Assembly: GCA_037074705.1 (NCBI GenBank)
Contig: CM073591.1
Location: forward strand, 158,379,032 to 158,443,031
From: Zhengitettix transpicula
Taxonomy: Eukaryota > Arthropoda > Insecta > Orthoptera > Tetrigidae
DNA: 64,000 bases
Direction of reading: 5' to 3'
Under the pieces are notes generated by a model. The model was not told where the DNA came from, made no database searches, and worked only from the letters and a program-made list of their open reading frames with translations. Shown one piece after another: positions 1 through 14,413 of this stretch. A program made the position numbers and the translations under genes. The number at the start of each line of letters is the position of its first letter. The stretch's first letter is position 1.

Positions 1-1097
1 CAGCATTTTAATCTGATTTCTATTCCAAATTTGGCAAGAAATTTCAAAATAATGTGTGTTACCCGGTTTATATTGAAAATTTTCAACGTATGTGCTCAAA
101 GGGACCTTTATGACGTTTAAATAATACTGATGTAAATCATACAAATATTTTGTATTCATTTCAAATAATTATAACAAATAATTGAGAAAGTTTGTTAGTA
201 CATTGCAGGTGAAGCAGTTTTATTCGATTACAGCTACTATATATATTCTCCTATATTATACTCCTTAATAATACTTCAAGATAATAAAATTCATTCTATT
301 TTAAATAATATAACTTATATTATAAAACATAATTAATTATTCATTAAATCATGCGTATATAATGACATTGAAATAAATTTAATCAACTCTTGAAAGTTTA
401 TCACCTTTTTTATTGGGAATATCAGAGGAAAGAAGGTAATAATTAATTACAGAGTACGATTTATTATTGATTGTTTATGATTACCGATATATTAGTTTGT
501 ACGGTAACAACGATGACTTGAAAGTTATTAAAAGTGAGATATTAGAATTTTTAATTATAATTTACCAATTAATGTGTTAAATATCAATCTAAATAAATCG
601 TCTTCTTATCAAAGAAGTAAAATTTGCTATTCTTACTGCTGAATACATTTCGTTATAACGCATTGCATGTTAAAGCATTACTACACATGCATGCAGAGGA
701 CATACAAGAGGTAAGTAAACGAGTTTAGTAATTTCAGCAGTACCCTTGTTTAGAACTCTCACCACAAAGTGGAACGTTTTGCAGTCCTCTAATTACATGG
801 TTTATTTGTGTTTACCCATCCCTGTTACTCCAGAAATGTATTTCCAAGTACGGCCCGGAATTATCGTACGGTGGTCATTTGTTGAAGAAATTTATGTTAA
901 AGTAGAGAAGTTTTATCATTGCTCGTGCATATATAGATGTATAATATTCATCTAATCTTGTTTGCATATTAAATAAAAAACATCAGATAACTAACAAATT
1001 TATTTATCATGGATATGTGTTTATATATATAATTTTATCAATAAAAATTTATATATTAATTTTACAGGATGGCATTCATATACATTAAACTTTTTCG
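1..1097. other. AT-rich stretch without recognised gene
   Basis: Strongly AT-rich DNA. The ORFs here are short and I recognise none of them. I see no repeat shared with the rest of the window. Confidence 0.5.

Positions 1098-1124
<27 letters not shown>
1098..1124. repeat. TA microsatellite
   Basis: An uninterrupted run of alternating A and T, visible directly. Unlike several other TA tracts in this window, it is not flanked by the TGTAAT/ATTACA ends of the LTR-like family. Confidence 0.9.
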
Positions 1125-1129
<5 letters not shown>

Positions 1130-1693
1130 TTATTAGTATATAATTAGTTCTCTAAATAGGAAATTGTATGTTACAAAAAAAAGAATATAAAATTTTATAA
1201 ATAAAGATTATAATAATATACTTTATCTCAATAAATGTATTCCTACTATGAATGAATAAAAATAACAGAAAATAATAGTCAAAATTAAGTAACAAATATC
1301 GGTTCTGAAAAATAATTATTGTTCACTAATCACAGAACACAAAACCCAGATAACAAAGTGCAACGCAACATCATAGACCATCAAGTAATAAAGGATTTGA
1401 AGAAAAGTGGTAAATAAAAAAACCAATTGATGATCTTAGACATACGCATTTTATTTTTTACTTTCAATTTAAATTAAAACTTTTACAAGTTTAAATATCG
1501 GAATTGAACAGGACCTTAAAATCTGCCTTAACTCAGTGAAAAAAATTATATTTTGCAATTTGAGGTTTATACTCTGTCCAGGATACGAATTGATTCGTAA
1601 TTAATCGTAGAATTAACTGAACTTTTGTGATACAATAACCATGTATAGGAGCAGTAGCCGGCTAAAATATAGTTTAAGCTGCTGTCGTAGAAG

Positions 1694-1752
1694 TGGATGC
1701 TGCGTCCCCACAGCTAACCCCTGTTCCGCCATCGGAAGGGTGAAAGTAGCCT
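1694..1752 (-). repeat. Rep1 fragment
   Basis: A short piece of the dispersed repeat Rep1 (full description at 48167-48715), read on the minus strand of the other copies. It covers the segment around GCTGCGTCCCCACAG and CATCGGAAGGG, which recurs nearly unchanged at 23850, 35220, 39490, 48420 and 61570. The rest of the repeat is absent, so this is a truncated or eroded copy. The 300-900-base stretches on either side (1125-1693 and 1753-2537) contain nothing I recognise. Confidence 0.7.
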
Positions 1753-2537
1753 TAACTCGTGAGAAGTCGTATGAGATGCGCAGTAGGAGAAATGAGAATA
1801 TGTAGGGAATTCTGTCGTCAGGGGGGAACAGTTACTCCTCGAAGGATATCGAAAAAGAACATAACAAAGTAGCAGAATCAATAATATAGAAGAAAAATCG
1901 TTTGTGTTTACGTAACTACTAAAGGAATGGCACAAAACTAAACTAACAATAATAAATTAAAAGTATTATACTTCGATCTTAGAAAAAAAATTTTTAATTG
2001 ATTGAAAATATCGTTTGGGCAACAAATGTTTTTCAATTAATTTCAATAAAATGTTTTTAAATGCTACATTTCTATCTGGGTGCCCCACCTTCATATTATA
2101 TCTCTAATTGATTGCAAGTAATATATTCTTGCCTTCTTGGTATCCAATATTATTTTTATATAGCAGTTTCAAAATTTATAAAAATAAATTTTCAGGTTTT
2201 AAACTGATATATTCTTAAAGACTGTCTTAAAGTTAATTACTAATTGAGAGACAACCCGTAAAGATGTTTTTCTGTAAAGCGATCAAAATCTTTGCTGAAG
2301 CAACTATGAACTGTCTGCTTGTTTGTCCTAATACGATAGGTCGCAGTTGTATATATAATGTTTCTATACAACTAAAATATGAAGTTTCTTCGATATTTGG
2401 CTGACCGTTTTCTTCCGAAAAACGAAGAAAGTCACCGTGTCAGGGACACTAATTCATTTAACATCATTTCGGATCCCCTGATGCATAATGATACATTGCT
2501 ATAATTTCTCAAGCAATGTACAGACACAATTATTGTT

Positions 2538-2538
2538 T

Positions 2539-2632
<94 letters not shown>
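2538..2632. repeat. Compound TA/CA microsatellite
   Basis: About 95 bases of (TA)n interrupted by one TG step and a (CA) run of about seven units near 2581-2594. This is the longest simple repeat in the window. No LTR-like ends flank it. Confidence 0.9.
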
Positions 2633-2636
<4 letters not shown>

Positions 2637-4212
2637 ATTTTTTTTAAATATTTATTGATCTTGACTGTAAAGACCCCAGTTTCAAATCACATGAGATATA
2701 ACTGAAAGAAAGATTCGTGAAATATCATGCACTACGAACTTTGATTTTCAGCCGATTGATCTGAGATTGACCGGAACTTTATGGGTTTTGTGGTTACATT
2801 TTAATTTTTTTTATTTAGAGACAGATAAAATTAGGGGGCTGTAATAAATAATTCGAGTTTATTTTTTAGAAAACCTTGAAAGAAAATACATAGCTTTTTT
2901 AATTCAACCTTAAATTCAGATGATTAATTGTAGACAAATTTCGAACTACATTTATCACAGTCAGTGTCGGTAATGATCGAACATAGTTATCAACTGCCAC
3001 GTGCTGAAATAATTTTAATAACTCAATTAAACATACCGGCCGACTACGTAAATGAGAGTGCTGATGGAACGAGATTTGACAGATCAACTCAAAAGGAAGA
3101 TTAGCAGATATGAAAGATAAAATAGTGTTAATTGATTTTCATATTTTACCTTTAGCTGCGACCACTAAAACGCAATTTAATGCCTTTATTATTATTCTAT
3201 GATATTCTAGAATATTCTTGTAACCGATTTTCCATATTTCAGCTTAATTTTGTGTTTTGAGAAAACCATGTTGCGTTTTGGGAAAAACCCTAGGAAATAA
3301 TATATACTGAACTGTCTGTCGTAATTTTTTTTTCGTATCTAGAGTGAAGTAATTTCCCGACATTTTTGGCTGACATTTAACGTACTTCACTTTAATGATG
3401 TCAGGAAATATTCTCAAAATTTTATTTAATAATAGACAAATGAACACATCGATTTAAACGAACGCCAAAGGACAGTTGCTAGTTGTCAATTAACAATGGC
3501 GTTGAACAGACTACAAAACAGGAATCACGAAAAATAACGTCGTAATTAAAGTAATTCCTCCTCTATTTAAGTGAAAAATGTTATATGTCATCGAAGAAGA
3601 TTGCTAATCGAACTACGTAAATGAAATATCGATTTAAGTTAACGAATGAATCATAATTGTAGTAATGATACGAATACATATCTTTAGACGTTCTTGCGTG
3701 GTTGAAATGAATATATTTGATCTTTGTGGGAGGTGAGGGGTGTCTCTTCACGTTTTACTTGTATGTGCTGTTAGTGCGACCGCGGCGCTCTATGGAGTGT
3801 TGGGGGGAAAAGCTCTGGAGTGAACATGGAACCACACTCAGATGCAGTTAGAGAGTCTGAGGTTTCTGCTACACTACTGCGAACCATGCGCCGGCGCTAA
3901 TGATAGCCGACGGGCATCACATACCTCATAACTCAGTGAAAACATGAAAAGTGCTTGGATAAATATTTGTCCGCAAAGAGCCTTTGCGGTTCCCGTATAG
4001 TGAAATAATTATTTTAATGGAAAACTGTTCAAGTATTCCTGAAGAGTCGATTTGTATTTTTCTTGAGCGAAACAATTCGGAATGTCATAATAATGCATAT
4101 TATGTTAATGAATGTTTGGTCGTATGAAGTATGTGACAATACTGTAGACGAATTTTAAAGATAAACTTCATATATTTCTGGAAACCCCGGTTATTTTTAA
4201 AGTGAATGCAAC
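2633..4212. other. No recognised gene; GC-richer patch at 3720-3940
   Basis: Mostly AT-rich. The patch at about 3720-3940 is richer in GC and in CpG (for example GACCGCGGCGC and GCGCCGGCGC), but I found no convincing reading frame and no match to another repeat in the window. It could be an old mobile-element fragment or an exon-less conserved block. Confidence 0.4.
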
Positions 4213-4272
4213 TTACGCCACGAGTATGTGCAGGTGACGAGTCACGCCATGACACCAGGTTACGTGGCGTAA
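4213..4272. other. 10-bp perfect inverted repeat (hairpin)
   Basis: TTACGCCACG at 4213-4222 is repeated as its exact reverse complement CGTGGCGTAA at 4263-4272, with 40 bases between. It could fold as a stem-loop. No terminator, MITE end or regulatory role can be assigned. The following 4273-5049 is AT-rich with nothing recognised apart from a GC-richer piece at about 4340-4450. Confidence 0.5.
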
Positions 4273-5049
4273 ACTAGTAATACAGAGGATTCGCCTTTCG
4301 TATAAATTTAAATTAGTTAGTTGGGAAAGGTTTTAAGGCCGCCACACACGGAAGATCCATATGGCCCCACTCCATTAGGCCCAAGTCTGCTTTATCTCGG
4401 TAACAAGTAAAGATCCACACAGGACAGAGCCTGCCATGCGCCAGTTAAACAATGACAACTAAAACACACACACACAAAAAAAGTAAAACACTGATTTGTA
4501 GTGAACTATCATATATTTTGTCTGCAATATTTTAATTAATTTCTAACTCATCCATCATACCTTTTATAAAGCAAATTAGCTGAATATTAGCCTAAATAGA
4601 TATTATTACCAAACTATTCACAAAACGTGTATTTCTTATGGTACAAATCGAAGCTTATTTAAACAAACAGAAATTTTAAGTTGTTTTTAAATGTTTCTCA
4701 ACATGTGGTTAATCTTTTAAAAAAAATTATTAGGGACTTCAAACCAATAAAGAAAATGTTGTGTATACCTTTACAATTAAGTAGACGAAACAAGTTATTT
4801 GTCAGATCACATAGACTGCAGGTTTTTAATACTGTTTCCATATTTGTTGTTGGGTAATTTGTTTGAAATATTTCCACAATATCGTGAAAAGCACGATTTC
4901 TTTTTTACTTTATCATAATAATTCTCGAGCCAAATTGTCCTAAGAAAATTATGGTACATGTACTAGTACTACTACATGTACTATAATTAAATCTCTATCA
5001 CTTATAACCATTGCACTCCCTTGATTGATGTTTACTGTTATACTTCCAA

Positions 5050-5400
5050 ATGCAGAGATATCGGTTAGGCTTAGTACGGAGCCACCCATCATTTGGCTCG
5101 AGGTATCGCTACGCACGACAAAACCGAGAAACGGCCCGATGCCTCGGCGTTGTTGAAATTGGGCCGGCCGAAAATCCAACCTACCTCTTCAAGGCCACCG
5201 TTGCGTCCTTGTACTCCCAAACAAATCCTGTAGTGGCGCAGGGTCGTTTGGACGGATGGCTCGACAGTGTGTCCAGCTTTAAAAACTTGGCGGTTAAGTC
5301 CTAGAAATACTGATACACCGAACTGCGACAGGCCACGAGTTCGTGACATCATCAAAGCCTAAGTCTCATGAAAACAGCTATACTTTAGGATTTCGGGCAC
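5050..5400. other. GC-rich block, unidentified
   Basis: A block clearly richer in GC than its neighbours, with overlapping open frames on both strands (84 residues on plus from 5050, 88 residues on minus from 5355). Neither product resembles a family I know. The composition suggests an imported mobile-element fragment or an eroded exon. I cannot choose between these. Confidence 0.3.
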
Positions 5401-8400
5401 CATTCTTGGCGTTGCTAAAATAAAACGAAAAAATGAAATAAAAAAACCAGCGCCAGAAACTTCGAGACCGGCTTAATTTTGATATTACTTGTTGGGAAGT
5501 GAAAGAGAAGGAGATTGGATGAAGATAAAAATGTAAGGAGGAGGAATAGAAAAGAAAAAGAGCTTTTTAAAGACTATCCTTGAATTATTATTCTTAATAT
5601 ATATAAGTTACGTACGTCATAGCAGTTTTTAAAGTTCATTATGATTTTGATGATCTAGATTGTTTTCGTTAAAATGTTGTCATTCCCAACATTCTTTATC
5701 AGAGTGTCATTGAATCTGAATATGCCTCCACAAATTTTCTGGTCATCTTATATGGTTTGTAAGTATTGGAAGATAAAAGAACGACGATTTTCTTAGTTAC
5801 GAGGGATAAACAACCAATTTTGTCTTATATTATTGTCGTTTTAAGAATGAATTTATCTCTGAAAAACTCGATAGCCTTCACTAAAAATAGATGAATATTT
5901 CGAAATAATCGAATACTATGGTTAAAACATTCCATTTCTGCGAGCCATTTCAACCAACTTTTTTTATCATTATAGAGACTTTTGAAACATGGATCTCACA
6001 ATTTGTAGGTTCCTATCGTGGACTGGAATTTATTTTCCTGGAAACCGGTTACAACTTCCAAAATAAGTTTCAGTTTTCAACACTTTTTAATGGTATAGTA
6101 TATTATACTACTTCATTTTCATTTTTTAACAAAATATCCCGTCATTTTCTTGTTGAAAGAAAAATATGGCGTTGATTAAATATTTTTGAAGTGAATTTAT
6201 TTACCAAACCTACTTCATGCAATTAATTATTTTTAGCAAAGGTGCATTCGACTGTAATGCGTGTTTCTCGACGCAGTGTCTCAAACGTGGTTATCACGAT
6301 GTTATTTATGAATTCCAGAGCCCAAGAGCTTGCGGAGGTAAATAACTGCAGAGGCGGATAAAGTGTAACACGTTCCACAGGAGACATAAAGAAAAGCACC
6401 CACCTGCGTCACATGCAGTAGAATAATTGTTTGTTGGTGAACTCGCGTGCGAGATAAGGGACACACGTCCACGCGGTGTTTACTGGGACTGCTTAAAGTA
6501 GAGGTTATTACCGCCCCAAGACCCCGAGGCCCGCTTTATGGCCGCAATACGGAGGCGCGCACATGTCTCTGTTATGAGCGTGCTCAGAAACCAACTTTTA
6601 CGGCGCTTTTCTGGATACATTCCCAATTGGACGACCACACATGGAATCGTATATGGAGAAACCATAAAACATACAGTAATTTCACGTTTAAAGCAATTCC
6701 GAAATTTCACCATTAAATTTCCGCTAAAAACGGAATGTTACTGATATTTCCTTTGCATATTCCATTTGGCTTTCTAACTGAAAATTCAATCCCTTAGAGC
6801 AAATTATACCCATTAAGATTTAGGACGTAATACCCGTCTGTTTCACAAGATAAGCAATAAGTGAAAATGTGCCAAGGAAGCTTCTTTGCAATATACTGAA
6901 AAATCAGACATGCAAATGGCATGAGAAAGTATCTTCAAATGAGACACCTTTGAAGCATTTGTGTTGAGATAAAATTTTTAGTTCCCCAAATTTATATATA
7001 TAAACTTAAATTACCTGGCAAAATTGAATGTTTTTGTCACGTATTACTGAGATCTTGGATGTTACATGGAAGTTAGCGCAGACTTGGTGACAAAGCTAGA
7101 GGGCGGAGTTGACTGACGTGATCGGCCAGAAATTGATGGGCCGTATGGATCGGGAGAGAGAGAGATGGAATAGCTCACACCCGAGGAAATTTACGGAGTT
7201 GGTGACAGGAACGTGAAGACACACGTGTGGGTGAAAAAAAATTCCAGCCGCTGGTCAGTGAACGTTATGAGCAGTCGAAAAATAAGTTATGAAAATGACA
7301 AAGTCATCTGCAATACCTAGTTGGGGAATAAATATAGTTATATCATCGAGAATATAGGAAAGTTAAGTAGTGACATTAAAATTCAGAGTAAAATTACATT
7401 TTAATGGGAGCAGATTATAGTGAAGTATAAAATGTGGGTGGGGGTATATTAGAATGTCCTACTGAGAATTATTAAAGACAGCCAGACGGTTTCGAATCAG
7501 TGGTCACTCAGATTCATAAAGCAGCTTCAGAAAAGAAAAGAGCACAACAGACCCCACGTAAAAATTGTCACATAAATTCGTTTATATTGCCATAAAATTC
7601 CAGAATATCTTACCAATAAATTAATACCCAGAGAAAAATAATGCATTATACTACAGTATTAATAATCTTTTACAGAAATTTTAGTTCATTCGATATATAG
7701 TAGATTGTATCATTTAATATTTCTATTTGCTAAAAATTTAGTGTAATTGGTTTTAATTAAACAAATATAACATAATTAACAAATAAAACAATAATATAGT
7801 TATTTTACTTTTTATTTAAGAATTAGCGTCGTCAATGGTAGAGTGAAAAATAATTTATGGAAAGTCTCCTAAGTTCACTCAATTATTCAACGAAATTTTT
7901 CAACATTAAGATGCAATATAATAGTTTACTTGAATCCTGATTAAAGATTTACAGGAACGTTCATGGACTAATTTTTTTGAATTTCTCTAAATTAGTTTGC
8001 TTTCTCCCAAGTGGTCGAGCGGTCTTAAAATAAGGGTATAAAATTAAATGGGATTTAAATTTTTTATACAAAGTGTATCATGTGGCCGGAGTTAACATTT
8101 CGTAACTACCAACGCTAATGGAAGAAATGTCGCGTCTGTACTGCAAAGAGCGGAGGAGCGACAGCTTCTGTAGCCCAGAGGGGCTGAACATTCAGTTGCC
8201 AACTCGCAGTGTGTCAGAGTGGCGAGAATGTCTCCCTACAAATCTGGTAACTAACAGAACACAACTACGGATTTTGAAATATATGTCCGAAAACTCTTTT
8301 TCCACAGATTGAGAAAGAATGAGGTGTAATTATATAGGAAACAATTTAACTAAGAAACCCAAAAATACATTTAACTAAATTTAATCAAAATTTCGGTAAT

Positions 8401-10479
8401 GTGTAAAATGTAAACCATTATAGTACATACAGATTCCATAAATAACTCATTTAAAGAAGAGTAGGAAGTATAAGAATAATTAAACAAAATTCTGAAAAAA
8501 AAAGCTTTTTGGACGAAAAGATAGCACGAAACAAATTATATTAAATTTTTACTTTCCTCCTTATGACAGGAATATTATAAATATTTTAACAAAAAATATG
8601 TTGATAACAGGCCGGATCATTTCTTCTTTAGGTTAAACAACTAAGTCGAAAAGGGGAATCCTAAACTACTTATAAAAGAAAAATGACTGAAGTAACATAA
8701 TGAAAACAATAATTAAATATATAATACTTGAAATAATTTCGTAATAAGCTAAATAATTGAACGACGAATATTATGGAGTACAGTTAAATATAATTAATGG
8801 ATAATCCCTGCTAGATCGTTTCTATCATTAAAATAATTCTAGAGACTCTAAATATATAAACAATAGAAAATTATGAGCACAGATTAAGAACGATTGATAT
8901 AAATGCGTCCAACGTTAACTTGTTTAAAAGACAAATGCTGACAAATAATTAAATGGAAATTAATTATGTAGCGGAAGAATAATATATCTCGTAAATGTTC
9001 ATTCCTGAACGACCAGTGTTGCGTACGTTTCAATCAGAAAAACATAGAAGAATACACACTTTATTATTCTGTGTTTGTTTTCAATCATCACAGTCGTTTG
9101 GCACTGTTCATTTCCATGTTATTCTTTTGCTAGTTCACACTATGAAAAATATTTCAGTAATTTGTGGAAGTAAATTAATATTTAGTATAATGTAGGCATA
9201 AATCATTTCCATAGCAAGTCAGTATTGTGGAGTATCCTATAACTGACGAGTATTTAGTAGTGAAGGGACGATGAGCAAGGACAGGGAGGATTAGAAAGCT
9301 CAGTTCCCTGGGGGTAAATTACGAAATAATCTAACACAAAGGGGAGCAAAGTGCGTGAAGGCTCCGTGACACGCACAGCTTCACGCATTGCTGCTGCTTA
9401 ACGACTGTGACCTTCACGCAGGAAAGTCAAGCTGACATTTCCCTAAGATGTTAAATGCTCATATGCGCAAAATTAAGTATTTATTACTCAAACGATGATT
9501 ACGGCAGCCTTGGATTTTCACGCAGATGACGCATGAAAACTTTAACACGTACAAAATATGAATTAGTTTTCCGCAGAATGTATACTGTTTTAAATATGAT
9601 ACATATAGTTTGCGTAAACTGTATATTGATTAAAAGTCAAATGCTGACAATTATGAAACAAATAATTAAATGGAAAACTAAATGAATTCTCATTGTAATG
9701 ATTGCTCTCGACGTATCTAAGAAATTTCATAACCATTAGGCTATCCAGGGTCACTTTAACTACCAGCATGTAATAGTTTGTGATATTTTGCAACTAGATT
9801 CATAAACTACAAAATCGCAGTAGAAAATGCATCAAATAATTGAATGTAACGGCGGTTATAATTATTATGCACTGCTGACGTTTTTATGAAATTATGGTCT
9901 GCAGTTTATTGATTAAATTATACATAAATTCAATTATTCCTAATTAAATAAATTCACTAGAGAAATAATACTAACGATAAAACTTCAGTCATCCTGAAAT
10001 AAGGTTAACGAAGGTTTCAGCCCAGTTATTTTAATAAGCACATGGCTAGTTGTCCCTTAAATCGTAAACTGTTTCATGATTTAAAATCTGCATGTCTAAC
10101 TGAATACGATTTGAAATATATTTATTATTGTCATTATTATTGTTTTTATTAGTTATATATTAAATTTTGAATATCTTGAAAAATTATTGTTCTTCAATCA
10201 AATTTACCCAAGAATTTGAAACTTTAATTATTAAGGTGTTTCAAAAAAATATTAGACAAACCAAAAAATTCTGGTAGATTATTAAACCTCTATTCTTATC
10301 ATCCTTCAACAAAAATTTTCTGTTTTCTATAATCTAACAGATTTGGCCACACCTTTAACACACTATGATTAACTGCAACTATATAAAAATAATTTCCCTT
10401 TTTAGCGACAAATCTGCATAATTTCATACAAAAATACATGTGCAATACAAATATGACAAAAATATGACAATTATATATA
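5401..10479. other. Long stretch without recognised gene
   Basis: About 5 kb of mainly AT-rich DNA. A GC-richer patch at about 6240-6720 carries overlapping 68-89-residue frames on both strands that I cannot assign. At 9353-9419 the octamer GCGTGAAG is followed by two reverse-complement copies, CTTCACGC at 9379 and 9412, giving alternative short stems. No other structure was recognised. Confidence 0.4.
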
Positions 10480-11760
10480 AAGTAGTCCCCGGCGTTGCCC
10501 GGGTCTTTATTTAAATTAGCCGGAAGAAGGAATTTATTCGACACTAACCTCTTGGTTAACACTTAATTTAACCAGAACAAATAACGTCATTGTTACTTAC
10601 TCATTTACGTTCCATTCCCCGACCTACCCACTACTAATCTAAATTCAAATAAACCGGATGATGATTGACGGTACTTGAACAATTCGGTAATTCTCCTACT
10701 AAATAAAATAAGAGTGTCTATCACGCCGAATTATTAGTAAAAATTTAATAAGTTAATAAAGTACAAAATTACTCCCGATACCTTAACGGATTATAAAAGT
10801 AAACTTTTATCTACACAGAGACAAAAACTTAGCCTGTACCATAAAAAAATCAAAAATACACCCGGTGCCTTAAGAAGGACAAAACTACTCCGAGTAACTT
10901 TTTGTCATCCACGTTCACCACCGCAACGAGGAACATAACATTACATTAACCACCGTGGCTAATGTGAGAATCAAACTCAGCGACTACTATAACCCAGGCA
11001 TGGACCCCAGTCTCAGTCTATTTTGCATTACTTTTTATGTAAACCCCTTTCACCACGAGTGCTTCTCTCCGTTGCGTTTTGGAGTTGATATTAGACACAA
11101 AAAATTCTAGAATAACACTATCAAATTTGGCGACCTAGAAAATATTTTATTCGACGCTAATAATGGCCATTTACGAATATTTTTTAAATTCCACCCACTC
11201 CACCCCCACCTCTAGAGGTGGCAGGCGTGTCTTAATCCGTGAGCGTTTGTTCGTGAATCTTAACATGTGAACAAAATTTGGTAGATATTTCTGTACGCGT
11301 TTAAGATTGAACACAAAATTTTGTTACGCCCCCTCCCCCCAGTCCTCTGGGTTGAGCTACAACATAACCAGTATAGTATCTGTTATAATTAAAGTCAGTG
11401 ACTTCCATAACCACAGATTTGACAATCTGGTTGTGTCCGCGGAAATTTACACCTCCATTTCTAGAGGTTGAACTGTAAATTAACCAGTAGGGTAAATATC
11501 GGAATTTAACTCTGAATTTGACACTAACCGCATTTCTTTCCTGTTAGTTTTATTTATAACGCTCCTTCATCCCTCCCTTAGTGGTGCTGCCTTACCATGC
11601 TGTAAGGAGGTTAAATTATACAGTAAAATTATCTGAAGGAGAAACTATTAATTTCATTGACATCTAAAACTAATTATTCGACGCTAATACCGGTCGTTTT
11701 AGTAAGTAAAATATTTCACCACCGGAATTCCCTTCGAGTAGCCAAACGTTTAGAAATTTG
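10480..11760 (+). mobile_element. Retroposon-like element with CCCGGCGTTGCCCGGG head
   Basis: The left end carries CCCCGGCGTTGCCCGGGT (10487-10504), the same head motif as the element at 54471-55078. Inside, TTATTCGACRCTAA occurs three times (10534, 11147, 11674), and C-rich blocks with CTCTAGAGG or similar centres recur between these, so the body looks like a few diverged internal repeats. A stretch near 11262-11290 (TGTGAACAAAATTTGGTAGA) resembles non-coding segments common in insect retroposons. No protein-coding frame is preserved. The right boundary is uncertain: I placed it where the internal repeats stop. Assignment to a LINE/SINE class (possibly RTE-like) is inference. Confidence 0.45.
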
Positions 11761-13033
11761 AATTAAATTAATTATAAAAATAAAAATGTATAGGAAAAAT
11801 TTCGAAATTTATGAAAAGTTATTAATTTTTATAATAATATTATTTATGAGATATATGTGATAATTGCTTTTAACTGGTTTCAACTAAACTTGGTATACTA
11901 AAAAACTAAATTAATTATAAATTACTTCTTTAATAAATAAATAAACTTATAAATAATGGTTTTGGTTACTTAGTCTAATAATATTTTAAGTTGTATTTTG
12001 TGACGTTAAAGGGATTACACGCAACGTTTACTTTCTTCAAAAGAAACGAAAATCCTCATGTTTAATATTGTTTCGGAGAAAACCTTTACGACTTCCTACA
12101 CAATTAAGTATATTCTGGAAAAGTCCCGGGAAAAGATTTAATAAATATCGGGGTATGACTTGTAGATAAAGTATAAGAATTTATTTAGTATTATCTATTA
12201 TGAAACTAATTTTCAAGTTTGTACAATTTACGTAAAAATATAGGAAACAATTCAAACGCGATAATGCTTACTTAGATTTCTATTAAATCTTGTAAAAATT
12301 GTTGGTAAAACTATGGACCAACTTCCCTTGATTGACGTACAATGGTGAACTAATCGAGAAGTAATTCTATCACCAGTGGAAATAGCTTCCACGGTTTTGG
12401 TTAAATTACAAAAAATATTCCAAAGAATGTTTTGATTGAGGAATTCTATATCATCATAAATATTCTGGGATCGGCGTTCAGATTTACAGAAAATCAGAAA
12501 CATCAAAACCGGAACCCATTTTTACAACACATTCACGGTTTTGTCATAATCCAATAAAAGTGTGATTATTTGTAAATTTTAAAGGGTGATGCGTGTTTCT
12601 ATAGGACTATTGGTGTAATACACAATCACAGATAGGAGAAATATTTAATGAAAGCTTTTGTACTTGACTATACACATTATAACAGGAAACCAGTAATCTG
12701 TTGAAAATATAATAATTTTCTCAGAAGTCAATAATCAAATATTTCGGGTAGTAACTATAAGCAGATATTGTTAAGAAAATATAGTGAAGTTTAAGATTGA
12801 TTATTATTTGTATTATTCTCTGTTAATGAATTAGGATACTTCAGTACATTAAATAGGAAATATCTATAATAAATGGTATGAAGACATATGTAATTTTATA
12901 ACTCGAAAATGAAATGAAAATTGTCGTTGAGAAACATGACGAAGGAGTAATATACAGGATCAAGTAATAAAAATCGAAGGAAAAATTTCCGGAATGGTTT
13001 CCTCATATTGAGAGAAGAATAAAAGTAGAGTTA
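11761..13033. other. AT-rich stretch without recognised gene
   Basis: AT-rich DNA with one unassigned minus-strand frame (12252-12506, 84 residues) that matches nothing I know. No repeat shared with the rest of the window was seen. Confidence 0.45.
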
Positions 13034-13093
13034 ACTTCGAGCTTTCCGGATGTGAGTATACAGCTTTCGTGTGACGTGTTGAGATTGAAGACA
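13034..13093 (+). repeat. Left terminal inverted repeat
   Basis: Starts ACTTCGAGCTTTCCGGATG and ends GAGATTGAAGACA. It is the reverse complement of 14414-14473 with one clear mismatch (TTTCGTG against TTTGGTG near 13068). Such high identity implies a fairly recent insertion or recent gene conversion between the arms. Confidence 0.85.
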
Positions 13094-14413
13094 ACCATGG
13101 GTCCGGAAATGCATACTTGCACAGTTATGCTAACTTCCATATGTGATCGGTTTGTTCAAGTGGCTAGTTGGAGCGCTCTCTTCACATATCAGATGAAATG
13201 TACAAAGTGACCTCCTTTTAGCTGAATACAGGCAGCTGATCTTCTTCGGATTGAAAATGCCTGGTGTAGTGGAACTTAGTCCAGATAACAATGCACTAAC
13301 ATTCATAAAATTTCCGGATGCATGTTGTAATACCACTTTTTTCTTCTCACAATATGAGGATTCCATTCCTGAAATTTTCAGGAATTCTGTTACATCTTGT
13401 ATAATATTTACATATAAATATAATTCAGATTTTATAAATAGTCGTTAACAAAACAAAAATTCAGAGACAAAAACACCGAGAAGAACAATTATTGATGAAA
13501 ATAAAATTTACACATCCATAAATGTATAACTACATATAAAACAGAATATTTTCTAAAGTTACGTTCTGTTATCGGTAGGACAAGTAAGGTATTTCCTTTC
13601 ATGGCATAATATTCTAACTTCTCAGTTACAGTGGTGTCGCTATATGGAGGCAATCAGTCTGAAAATTTACATATAATACAACATGTGTTTAAATATAAAA
13701 TAATAAGATGTATACTAACACACTGTTAGAGTAACACACGGTATTTAGACCAAATATCTCTCTTTTCCATAGATATTAAATACAGTTGAGTACTGGGCAC
13801 ATGCTACGTAATTGAAGACTGGTACATTAAAAATTAGCAGCATGGAGTCTCGTAGGCTCACAAACACAAACATTTAAAATTTGTGTCCTTACGCGTAAAC
13901 ATTGAGCACATGGAAATGAACGTCTCTACGGTATGAGCAGACTTCTAAAGAATTGTGAGAAAATAAAATCTACGAAATTATACGTTTTTTTACTACACGT
14001 CTCTGGATTTCGTTTCCATTTCCACAGTTTTATCCCCACTCACGTAGTTTATAGCTGTGGTCCAGAAGAGCAATTGCAGCGGATAGCAGAAGCAACAAAT
14101 GAATGAGGACATAATCTCCTCTATCAAGTGTAACATCATTCCCAGTCCTATAATGTCTTCGCGAAAGACGATCATGTCTGTTTGTAGACGAGAACTTGGA
14201 TCTCTAATTAAAAGCAATATGGCAGCAGATGATGAGAGCGGAGTAGGTCCGGGTAATAAAGCAAGCCGCCATAAAACCGGACTTGATAGAACGTAAAGCT
14301 CCGAGGTCCGGCGATCGTGAGCCTCCGGCTATTGTCTGCCTCGGCAACGTTAATGGGACGAGGAACAGCGACAAGATATGTCAGTGGATTAGTACGCGAT
14401 AAAGCTACGTCAG

